Made by a program: the position numbers and the translations under genes. DNA of 6,973 bases from CAZXYF01 sp964644705. Lineage in GTDB: Bacteria > Planctomycetota > Brocadiia > SM23-32. Where the stretch lies: NCBI GenBank assembly GCA_964644705.1, contig CAZXYF010000167.1, positions 1 to 6,973 on the forward strand, in the 5' to 3' direction. Below, one piece after another: positions 1 to 6,012 of this stretch (the stretch's first letter is position 1; each line of letters starts with the position of its first letter). A model generated the notes under the pieces. It saw only the letters and a list, made by a program, of their open reading frames with translations. It was not told the DNA's origin and did not search any database.

Positions 1-39
1 TTAGAAATTGGAGCAAAATTCAGCGTTCCCCCCTCGCAT

Positions 40-87
40 GGACAAGGTGCCGCGCGGTTCGCCGTACGGCGCAACACCTACCTGTCC
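40..87. repeat. Imperfect inverted repeat / hairpin with 12-bp perfect palindromic core
   Basis: GGACA (40-44) pairs with TGTCC (83-87), AGGT (45-48) with ACCT (76-79), and GTT (57-59) with AAC (73-75). These enclose the perfect palindrome CGCCGTACGGCG (60-71). Unpaired bases are 49-56 on the left arm, 80-82 on the right, and a single C at 72. The nesting makes chance less likely, but no known family is recognised. It could be a dispersed intergenic repeat or the end of a decayed element. Confidence 0.45.
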
Positions 88-96
88 ACCGCGAAT

Positions 97-138
97 GTTG
101 AAGGTTGAAGGGTAAAAGTTCAAAGTTGAATGTTTGCG
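97..138. repeat. Degenerate heptanucleotide tandem repeat
   Basis: Six consecutive 7-base units can be read: GTTGAAG, GTTGAAG, GGTAAAA, GTTCAAA, GTTGAAT, GTTTGCG. The first two are identical and the later ones drift, the last being weakest. The tract is AT-richer than its flanks and starts 9 bases after the palindrome at 40-87. Short degenerate heptamer arrays of this kind occur between genes in several bacterial groups. No function is known to me for this one. Confidence 0.5.
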
Positions 139-618
139 CTGCGGTGTTCCCAAAAGGAAAAGCGGTGGCATGGCCAGCGCCCTCCAGAGATCGCCTCCGG
201 CGAATCAGGCGCCATTCAACGTGATCAAAGAATGGGTCGAAGAGTTGAAATTGTTCAAATCGTTGGAAGGACGAACGATGAACGCGATGGAATACCGGAA
301 CCGTAATCTTCCCCCAAAATCTCTCGCCATAATCGGCCGATGCTCTTTTCTGCGCCGGAGATGGCTGATATGACTGAATCCACTATGACCCGTTCATTTC
401 CGGAATCCGATGAGCAAGCACTTTAATGACATTGCCTCCTGGTGACTTTGCAGGCCTCCGATCCCGGCATCCCGCATCTTGTTACCCGCATCGCACAACA
501 CCGTTTTCAACATTCTTCACCGTGCGTAACCAGTACGGACAAGATGCCCGCTGATATGTGCCCGGGAAAACAGCAGGGAATGAGTCTATCGGGCTGGCTC
601 CAAATGCACCATCTGGGC
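139..618. other. Intergenic stretch without a supported gene
   Basis: Nothing in these 480 bases convinces as a gene. Short open frames at 134-373 and 442-636 (+) lack a Shine-Dalgarno site, have no recognisable motif, and read as low-information translations. No tRNA fold, CRISPR array or insertion-sequence end was seen. The stretch may be a decayed gene or a long 5' intergenic region. Confidence 0.4.
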
Positions 619-647
619 TTTACCTCTTTTGTTTGAGTTGAGATAAT
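619..647 (+). promoter_or_regulatory. Possible sigma70-type promoter upstream of the URO-D family gene
   Basis: TTTACC (619-624, 4 of 6 matches to TTGACA) is followed after 17 bases by GATAAT (642-647, 5 of 6 matches to TATAAT). It lies about 44 bases before the ATG at 691. The spacing is ideal and the position sensible, but such matches arise often by chance. Confidence 0.3.
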
Positions 648-690
648 AAGCTAAGCTCTTCTTTTTCGACCCTTTTCGCAGGAGCTTTTT

Positions 691-1750
691 ATGTCCGACA
701 TGACGTCACACGAACGTTTCAGCCGCATTTTCAACCACGAACCGGCCGACCGGATTCCAATCATCGATAACCCGTGGAGCGCCACCATCGAACGATGGCA
801 CGAGGAAGGCATGCCGGAGGATACCGACTACGTCGATTACTTCGGTCTGGACCGCGTTATCAGCATCGGCGCGGACAACAGTCCGCAGTATCCCACCGAG
901 ACCATCGAAGAAACCGAGGAATACACCATTCATACCACACCGTGGGGCGTGACGCTGAAAAACTGGAATCACGCGGCCTCCACTCCCGAATTCCTTGATT
1001 ACAAAATCGAAGATCGCGAGGCCTGGGAGGAAGCGAAGGAGCGAATGGAACCCACGCGCGATCGGATCAACTGGCAGCGCCTGGAAGAAAACTACGACCA
1101 ATGGCGGGAAAANNNNNNNNNNGGGGGGCTGGTTCGGTTTTGATATCACCCATTCCTGGTTCGTCGGCACGGATACGATTCTCTTTGCTCTCGCCCAGGA
1201 TCCTGAATGGTGCAGGGACATGTTCACCCATGAGCTGGAGGTGGACCTGGCGCTGCTGGATATGATCTGGGAGGAGGGCTACACCTTCGACGCTCTCCGG
1301 TGGCCGGACGATATGGGCTACAAGCAGAACCAGTTTTTCTCGCTGGACACCTACCGCGAAGTGCTCAAACCGGTCCACAAACGCGCGATCGAGTGGGCTC
1401 ACAACAAGGGCATCAAGACCGAACTCCATTCCTGCGGTGATGTTCGCCCGTTTGTGCCCGAACTCATTGACATCGGACTCGATTCCCTGAATCCGCTGGA
1501 AGTCAAAGCGGGCATGGACCCCATCGCACTCAAGGAAGAATATGGCGATGACCTCGTTTTCCACGGTGGCATCAACGCCCTGCTGTGGGATAAGCCCGAG
1601 CAGATCCACGAGGAGATGGAACGGATTATCCCCGTGATGAAACGCAACGGGGGATACATTTTCTCCTCCGATCACTCGGTCCCCTCCAGCGTCAGCCTGG
1701 ATGATTTTCGTGGGATCATCTGCCGCGCCAAAGAGCTCGGAAGCTACTGA
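691..1750 (+). CDS. URO-D superfamily protein (MtaA/CmuA-like methyltransferase type), interrupted by assembly gap
   Basis: The two halves join into one uroporphyrinogen decarboxylase-superfamily protein. The N-terminal half (691-1112, 140 residues) opens with the family signature ERFSRIFNHEPADRIPI. The second half (1124-1750, 208 residues) contains FGFDITHSW, a TIM-barrel body, the HSCGDVRPF motif (near 1427-1453) and a C-terminal SSDHSVPSSVS loop. The total of about 350 residues is usual for the family. Members related to MtaA/CmuA move methyl groups to corrinoids or thiols, with His-x-Cys as zinc ligands. True HemE decarboxylases differ around the active site, so heme synthesis is unlikely. 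The actual substrate cannot be read. The start at 691 is chosen because AGGAG (680-684) lies 6 bases upstream; the ATG at 700 would be too far. The frame differs across the Ns, so the recorded gap length is wrong or the gap is artificial. The gene is probably intact in the organism. No corrinoid protein gene is adjacent. Confidence 0.88.
1113..1122. other. Assembly gap (10 Ns)
   Basis: Ten Ns interrupt the URO-D family gene. The codon before the gap starts at 1111 (aaN), and the downstream frame starts at 1124, leaving G1123 as a third codon position. The reading frame is restored only if the true number of missing bases is a multiple of three, which includes zero. The 10 Ns are therefore probably a placeholder. 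Confidence 0.95.
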
Positions 1751-1763
1751 CAGTACCTGAAAT

Positions 1764-1792
1764 TTGACGGATGCACGCGCTGGCGATATCCT
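1764..1792 (+). promoter_or_regulatory. Candidate sigma70-type promoter for alaS
   Basis: TTGACG (1764-1769, 5 of 6 to consensus) and TATCCT (1787-1792, 4 of 6) are separated by exactly 17 bases. Initiation would fall near 1799, giving a leader of about 44 bases before the alaS start. This would let alaS be expressed independently of the upstream gene. Confidence 0.4.
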
Positions 1793-1825
1793 AACACCAT
1801 CTAAACGGTGTTTCGTCTTGCTTTT
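1793..1825 (+). terminator. Weak hairpin with T-rich tail between the URO-D gene and alaS
   Basis: AACACC (1793-1798) pairs with GGTGTT (1807-1812) across an 8-base loop. The tail that follows (1813-1825) is T-rich but interrupted. The hairpin starts 43 bases after the URO-D stop codon, so it could end that transcript. It also sits at the predicted start of the alaS leader, so it may act as an operator or leader structure instead. The 6-bp stem is weak for an intrinsic terminator. Confidence 0.3.
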
Positions 1826-1842
1826 AGCCCCCACCAAATGCC

Positions 1843-4500
1843 ATGAACACAGATGAAATACGAAGACGCTTCCTGGATTTTTTCCGTGAGCGCGATCACC
1901 GGATCGTGCCGCCGGACACCCTGGTTCCGCAAAATGACCCCTCCCTGCTTTTCACCGGCGCGGGCATGAACCAGTTCAAAGATGAGTTTTACGGACGTGG
2001 AGACGCGGATATGCAGCGCGCGGCCACGTGCCAGAAATGCCTGCGAACCGGCGACATCGAAAACGTCGGGAAGACGGCCTCCCATCACACGTATTTTGAG
2101 ATGCTGGGCAACTTTTCTTTCGGCGATTATTTCAAAGAAGATGCCATCCCGTGGGCATGGGAGTTCATGCGCGAAGAGATGGACATCCCGGCCGACAGGA
2201 TGATGGTAAGCATCTACAAGGATGATGAGGAAGCCTTCGACATCTGGCATGATGTGGTCGGGGTGCCCGAGGAACGGATCTACCGTTTCGATGAGGATGA
2301 GAATTTCTGGCCCGCCAACGTGCGCTCGGAGGGGCCCAACGGTCCGTGCGGTCCCTGCAGCGAAATCTTCTACGATAAGGGGGAAGGAACGGGCTGCGGG
2401 CGAGCCGAATGTGATCCGTCCTGCGATTGTGACCGTTACATTGAGCTGTGGAATCTCGTGTTCCAGCAATATGATCGCCAGGAAGGCGGCAAACTCGATC
2501 CTCTGCCCCTGAAAAACATCGATACCGGCATGGGGCTGGAACGGATGGCCAGGGTTATGCAGGGGGTTCCGACAAATTACGATATCGACGCGTTTGAACC
2601 CATCATGAGACGCATCGGTGAGATCGTGGGACATCCCTACGAAACCGATGGCGACGACGCCGCCCTGATGCGACGTATTGCCGATCACGCCCGCGCCGTC
2701 TTCTTCTGCATCGCCGACGGCGTAATACCCAGCAACGAAGAACGTGGCTACGTCGTGCGTCGGCTCATACGCCGCGCCGTGCGCGACGCGTATCAGATGG
2801 GTGTGGAGGATACGTTCCTCACCGAACTGATCGACCCGGTAATCGCAAGCAACCGGGACCCTTACCCGGAGCTGGCCGAAAGCCGTGACCACATTGAGAC
2901 GGTCGTGGCGCAGGAGGAAGAGTCCTTCCAGAAGACGGTCCAGCGGGGTTCCAACGTGCTGGCCGAGCATATCGCTGATTTGAAACGTCAGAAGGGCAGC
3001 ACGCTGCGTGGAAAAGAGATTTTTGATCTTTACCAGACCTACGGTTTCCCCGTGGAAATGACCGAATCCATCCTGCATGAACACGGGATGTCGGCCGATG
3101 TCCAGGGCTTTCTGCAGCACCTGGAGGCCCATCAGCAGCAATCCAAGGAGGCCTCTTCCTTCGACAAAGAGGTCTTCAGCGAAGGACCGGTCTCTCACCT
3201 GCAGGCCAATCATGAACCCACCGAGTTCACCGGTTATCAGACTCTGGAGAGCGAGGGGCAGATTGTGGGCATCATCGACGGAGATGAGTTGGTCGAACGG
3301 GCCGAAACCGGCGATGAAATCACGGTGGTACTGAACCGCACGCCCGCCTACGGTGAAGCCGGTGGCCAGCTGGGCGATCGCGGTTCGATCCGCGTCCTTG
3401 GCGACGACGCCGGCCGGTTCGACTACGAGACGGTGCGCCGCGAAAAAGGATTTTTCCTGCACCATGGTAAGATCACAGAGGGCGAGATGGGCGTTGGTGA
3501 CGAGGTGGTCTGCGCCGTGGACAAATCCCATCGACGGGCGACCGAACGCAATCACACGGCCACACATCTGCTGCACTACGCCCTGCGAGAGGTGCTGGGG
3601 GAACACGCCACGCAGAGCGGCTCCGCCGTGTCTGCTGAAAGACTCCGCTTCGACTTTTCCAATCCGACCGAACTCAGCCGCGAGGAAATTCAGAAAGTCG
3701 AAGACATAGTCAATGAGAAGATTCTCGAGGATGAACCCGTGGTCCGCACCCACATGAGCCGGAGCGAAGCCCAGGAAATGGGGGCCATGGCCCTGTTCGG
3801 GGAAAAATACGGCGACATCGTCCGCGTGCTCAGTATCGGCGATTATAGCCGCGAACTCTGCGGCGGCACACACTGCGAACGCACCGGTGAGGTGGGATTG
3901 TTCCGCATAACCAGTGAAAGCTCGGTGGCCGGAGGCGTCCGGCGGGTGGAAGCGGTCACCGGTCTCAATTCTCTGCAGCGTTTGCGCGAGAAAGAAACCC
4001 TCATCTCACGCCTCTGCGACTCGATGAGCACCCAGGAGGAGAATCTCCTCCAGCGCAGTGAGGATCTTCAGGACACGATCCGCTCCCTCGAGAACGACCT
4101 GCAGGAGGCACGCGAGGAGGCCATGCGCAAGATGGCCTCCGGCGGCGGACTGCTTGAGAATGCGGAGGATATCAATGGTATCCAGGTGGTCATCAGCACG
4201 CTTGATGGCGAACATGCCGAACTGCGCAGCGCCCTGGATGTGGTCAAAGAAAACAACGAAAACGTAGTGTGCCTGCTGGCCAGCGTCGAGGAGGAGAAAG
4301 TGGCTCTGGTATCGGGTGTGACCGAAGATCTGGTGGAGCAGGGCCAGAACGCCGTGGAAATTGCTCAGGCCGCCGCTCAGGTCCTGGGAGGCGGCGGAGG
4401 AGGCCGTCCCGACCTGGCCCAGGCCGGCGGCGCCAATCCGGATAAAATCGAGCAAGCGTTCGATGCAGCACGAGAAGTTATCCGCGAGAATGCCGAATAA
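1843..4500 (+). CDS. alaS: Alanyl-tRNA synthetase
   Basis: This cytoplasmic enzyme charges tRNA-Ala and clears mischarged Ser/Gly-tRNA-Ala. The 885 residues match full bacterial length (E. coli has 876). The class II catalytic core is at about 1-240: LFTGAGMNQFKDEF (36-49), HHTYFEMLGNFSFGDYF (81-97), the GPNGPCGPCSEIFYD motif 2 region (164-178) and the motif 3 GMGLERM (229-235). A cysteine-containing insert (C185, C190, C194, C196) precedes YIELWNLVF and is common in many bacterial AlaRS. The tRNA-binding region runs to about 460. The editing domain has AYGEAGGQLGD (502-512) and all four zinc ligands: H571 and H575 of HTATH, C673 and H677 of CGGTH. A coiled coil (about 725-765) leads to the DHHA1-type C-terminal domain with a glycine stretch and RPDLAQAGG (855-863). 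The start fits the family alignment, but no clear Shine-Dalgarno site precedes it. The protein is rich in Asp/Glu. Confidence 0.98.
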   Translation: MNTDEIRRRFLDFFRERDHRIVPPDTLVPQNDPSLLFTGAGMNQFKDEFYGRGDADMQRAATCQKCLRTGDIENVGKTASHHTYFEMLGNFSFGDYFKEDAIPWAWEFMREEMDIPADRMMVSIYKDDEEAFDIWHDVVGVPEERIYRFDEDENFWPANVRSEGPNGPCGPCSEIFYDKGEGTGCGRAECDPSCDCDRYIELWNLVFQQYDRQEGGKLDPLPLKNIDTGMGLERMARVMQGVPTNYDIDAFEPIMRRIGEIVGHPYETDGDDAALMRRIADHARAVFFCIADGVIPSNEERGYVVRRLIRRAVRDAYQMGVEDTFLTELIDPVIASNRDPYPELAESRDHIETVVAQEEESFQKTVQRGSNVLAEHIADLKRQKGSTLRGKEIFDLYQTYGFPVEMTESILHEHGMSADVQGFLQHLEAHQQQSKEASSFDKEVFSEGPVSHLQANHEPTEFTGYQTLESEGQIVGIIDGDELVERAETGDEITVVLNRTPAYGEAGGQLGDRGSIRVLGDDAGRFDYETVRREKGFFLHHGKITEGEMGVGDEVVCAVDKSHRRATERNHTATHLLHYALREVLGEHATQSGSAVSAERLRFDFSNPTELSREEIQKVEDIVNEKILEDEPVVRTHMSRSEAQEMGAMALFGEKYGDIVRVLSIGDYSRELCGGTHCERTGEVGLFRITSESSVAGGVRRVEAVTGLNSLQRLREKETLISRLCDSMSTQEENLLQRSEDLQDTIRSLENDLQEAREEAMRKMASGGGLLENAEDINGIQVVISTLDGEHAELRSALDVVKENNENVVCLLASVEEEKVALVSGVTEDLVEQGQNAVEIAQAAAQVLGGGGGGRPDLAQAGGANPDKIEQAFDAAREVIRENAE

Positions 4501-4550
4501 TTCGGACGCACGAGCAGTGAAAAAATGGTCTTTCGTGTCCACTTACCACC

Positions 4551-4582
4551 CCTGAAATCCACTTCGGCGCTACGCTTTCAGG
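4551..4582. other. Hairpin in the alaS/fmdB convergent intergenic region
   Basis: CCTGAAA (4551-4557) pairs with TTTCAGG (4576-4582). Inside the loop a small GCG/CGC stem (4567-4569 with 4573-4575) abuts the right arm. It lies between two convergent genes, where bidirectional termination would be expected, but there is no T-tract on either side. It could be a transcript-end stabilising structure or a remnant repeat. Confidence 0.3.
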
Positions 4583-4643
4583 AATCTCCAATCGGTAGTG
4601 TGCCGGTTTTGAGTTATTTCCCGCAACAAGAAGGCGTGGAGGC

Positions 4644-4671
4644 GTATTGCACTTTTCGGCAGTACAGTTTT
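4644..4671 (+). terminator. Candidate intrinsic terminator downstream of alaS
   Basis: GTATTGC (4644-4650) pairs with GCAGTAC (4659-4665) with one G-T wobble and an 8-base loop. AGTTTTAT (4666-4672) follows directly. This orientation would stop alaS transcripts about 145 bases after its stop codon, just before they enter the oppositely oriented zinc-ribbon gene. The stem is short and the T-run is only four bases. Confidence 0.35.
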
Positions 4672-4672
4672 A

Positions 4673-4933
4673 TCACTCCTCACACGGAGATACATCACAT
4701 GGTTCCTTCCGACCGCAACACGGCGCGGTCCGACCACAACTCGGATTTCGAGCATTCCCGTGATCGGTAGCGTAGAAGCCGGAACCTTTAAAGATGACGC
4801 CGGCTCCCCCCGTAATCACACGGTGGGAGCCGGCGTTGCATTGAGGACACTTCGGCTCGGGTTCCTCGGTCATTCCATGAGAGCGTTCAAAAACATGCCC
4901 GCATTCTTTGCACTTGTAATCGTAAACGAGCAT
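4673..4933 (-). CDS. FmdB-family zinc ribbon protein with extra cysteine-rich tail
   Basis: An 86-residue protein beginning MLVYDYKCKECGHVFE, the hallmark of the FmdB/CxxC_CxxC regulatory-protein family. The zinc ribbon is formed by C8/C11 and C29/C32. It is followed by the family's GVIFKGSGFYATD segment (45-57). Family members are small cytosolic proteins. FmdB was named from a formamidase locus, and most members have no proven role. After the family core, residues 58-86 carry five more cysteines (C66, C72, C73, C79, C84), an unusual density that could bind a metal or cluster. It is the last gene of the minus-strand set. Its ATG lies 5 bases past the stop of the DUF5320 gene, and its GAGGG Shine-Dalgarno (4947-4943) overlaps that gene's end, so translation is probably coupled. 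The family call is firm; the function is not. Confidence 0.9.
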   Translation of the reverse strand: MLVYDYKCKECGHVFERSHGMTEEPEPKCPQCNAGSHRVITGGAGVIFKGSGFYATDHGNARNPSCGRTAPCCGRKEPCDVSPCEE

Positions 4934-4938
4934 CGTCT

Positions 4939-5394
4939 TTAGCCCTCATTCACCGATGAATTTGTGTTCTGTTCTTCCAGCTCCTCAATGCGCTGACTGA
5001 TATCCGCGAGCATCTGTTCCAGGTACTCGGCTTGATCCTGGAGCATATCCACCTCCTGCTCGGGGGTTGGTGGCCCGTAAGCGGATTGCACGTTGTATCC
5101 ACCCGAATAAGGAGCCCCGTATGCGGGGTAAGCGGCGGAGGCGCCGACCTGACGGCCCCACGCGGGCAACCCGGCCTGTGCACGCGCCCAACCGGGCATT
5201 CCGGTGGCACGATACCAGTTCCGCCATCCTCCACGACGGCCACGGCCGCCACCGAATCCACGTCCTGCACCCCAGTATCCACCACCGGGGATCGGGTTCA
5301 TGTAACCCGGGACTCCGTATCCAGCGCAATATCCAGCTGCACGTCCTGTCATCGGTCCCATACCTGCTGGTCCAGTGCCATCTCCTCCAGGCAT
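4939..5394 (-). CDS. DUF5320 family protein with C-terminal coiled coil
   Basis: A 151-residue protein with the DUF5320 N-terminal signature GDGTGPAGMGPMTGRAAGYC (4-23), including an invariant-looking cysteine at 23. A Gly/Arg/Trp segment follows (GRGFGGGRGRRGGWRNWY, 44-61) with the typical ATGMPGWAR. Then comes a linker rich in Ala, Tyr, Gly and Pro (71-110). The end is a charged, heptad-like helix (about 111-142: VDMLQDQAEYLEQMLADISQ, then RIEELEEQ) predicted to form a coiled coil. No signal peptide or membrane segment is seen. GGAGGG (5406-5401), 6 bases before the ATG, supports the start. DUF5320 proteins are of unknown function and, to my recollection, often neighbour NifX/NifB-like cofactor proteins in anaerobes, as here. 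This copy has the complete family layout, unlike its paralogue upstream. Confidence 0.88.
   Translation of the reverse strand: MPGGDGTGPAGMGPMTGRAAGYCAGYGVPGYMNPIPGGGYWGAGRGFGGGRGRRGGWRNWYRATGMPGWARAQAGLPAWGRQVGASAAYPAYGAPYSGGYNVQSAYGPPTPEQEVDMLQDQAEYLEQMLADISQRIEELEEQNTNSSVNEG
5317..5394 (-). repeat. Direct repeat, copy 1: 5' end of the coiled-coil DUF5320 gene
   Basis: These first 26 codons or so closely resemble 5757-5834 at the nucleotide level, with a constant offset of 440 bases. The 17 bases at 5338-5354 (GCTGCACGTCCTGTCAT on the plus strand) are identical to 5778-5794. Differences elsewhere are mostly third-position changes, which suggests an older gene duplication under protein-level selection. 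Confidence 0.75.
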
Positions 5395-5474
5395 AATTCA
5401 CCCTCCTTCAAACAAACGAAAAACGTATAACGAGTTACCATCCACAACTCAGAATCGTGACATGAGCGGGCGAC

Positions 5475-5834
5475 TCACCGGCGTCGCCCGCCGCCCCCTC
5501 CTCGACCTCCACGCCCGGCTCCGCGACCACCGCCGCGGCCGGATCCACCGCCACGCCCTCCCCCGCCTGCAAACCGGGAAGCGGAACGCGCTGGAACTCC
5601 ATACCCACCCCGGGACGGCGGCGCTGCTCCATACATGCCGCCCGCTGCAGGCGCCTGCGGCGCCCCCACGGGTCGTCGAGCTGCATTGGGCATCGGCATC
5701 GCGGGTGGAGCCATGCTGGCTCGCCCCCCTCCGGGATTGGCATATCCGGGTCTGTTGTATCCGGCACAGTATCCTGCTGCACGTCCTGTCATTGGTCCCT
5801 GTCCTGCCGGTCCTGTTCCATCACCTCGGGGCAT
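5475..5834 (-). CDS. DUF5320-like paralogue with Gly/Arg-rich (RGG-type) tail
   Basis: A 119-residue protein whose first 26 residues nearly match the DUF5320 gene 440 bases away (GDGTGPAGQGPMTGRAAGYC at 4-23). The rest diverges. Residues 27-86 are low-complexity Pro/Ala/Met/Gly, and residues 87-119 are almost only Gly and Arg with several RGG/GRG steps, ending in three arginines. The coiled-coil helix of the paralogue is absent. The tail is strongly basic and probably disordered. RGG-type tails in other proteins often bind RNA or other polyanions, but that is only an analogy here. The start is set at 5834 because GGAGGT (5847-5842) lies 7 bases upstream. An in-frame ATG at 5849 overlaps that Shine-Dalgarno and is unlikely. 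The gene ends 80 bases before the second DUF5320 gene. The function is unknown. Confidence 0.8.
   Translation of the reverse strand: MPRGDGTGPAGQGPMTGRAAGYCAGYNRPGYANPGGGRASMAPPAMPMPNAARRPVGAPQAPAAGGMYGAAPPSRGGYGVPARSASRFAGGGGRGGGSGRGGGRGAGRGGRGGGGGRRR
5757..5834 (-). repeat. Direct repeat, copy 2: 5' end of the Gly/Arg-tailed DUF5320 paralogue
   Basis: Partner of the repeat at 5317-5394. Similarity covers the conserved N-terminal signature and fades beyond it, so the duplicated or conserved unit is the signature block rather than the whole gene. Confidence 0.75.
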
Positions 5835-6012
5835 GATATTTACCTCCATTGGTTAAGTGCGTAAAAATGACAAACCTGAACAATCAAACAATCAATCAGA
5901 CGAACCCGTTTTCCGAATCCAGCACATTCAATAACATCCTTCTGCCGGGCTATTCCAACAACTTCAAACCGTCGCTTTTCCATCCGAAGCCTCGACGTAT
6001 CGAGCCTCGCCG
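5835..6012 (-). other. 178-base spacer between the NifX-like gene and the DUF5320 pair
   Basis: This spacer is long for an operon. Nine bases after the NifX-like stop codon, CTCGA (5991-5995) and TCGAG (6000-6004) form a short hairpin with no T-tract. Nearer the DUF5320 start, about 5880-5902 reads on the minus strand as repeats of GATT and GTTT (GATTGATTGTTTGATTGTT). The strong Shine-Dalgarno GGAGGT lies at its end (5847-5842). An internal promoter or RNA-processing site is possible, but none is clear. Confidence 0.4.

Noticed and set aside
134..636. Short plus-strand frames of 79 and 64 residues in the left intergenic region
   Set aside because: They have no ribosome binding site, no recognisable family and low-information composition. 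A small frame at 340-426 was also considered and dropped for the same reasons.
1067..1837. Long minus-strand frames opposite the URO-D gene
   Set aside because: They run through the assembly gap and across the antisense of a clear family protein, with no motif or Shine-Dalgarno site.
1801..3873. 690-residue open frame on the minus strand opposite alaS
   Set aside because: It lies antisense to a complete, well-conserved alaS. It has no recognisable domain, and its length follows from the codon bias of the GC-rich gene on the other strand.
4525..4770. 81-residue plus-strand frame after alaS
   Set aside because: It overlaps the zinc-ribbon gene antisense and covers two hairpins, with no family match or ribosome binding site.
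5835..5849. Alternative upstream start (ATG at 5849) for the Gly/Arg-tailed DUF5320 gene
   Set aside because: The ATG overlaps the GGAGGT Shine-Dalgarno that serves the ATG at 5834. The family signature begins with MP at 5834, as in the paralogue.
5032..5856. Plus-strand frames of 73-153 residues opposite the two DUF5320 genes
   Set aside because: They are shadows of Gly/Arg/Pro-rich coding sequence. The minus strand carries strong Shine-Dalgarno sites and the family signatures.
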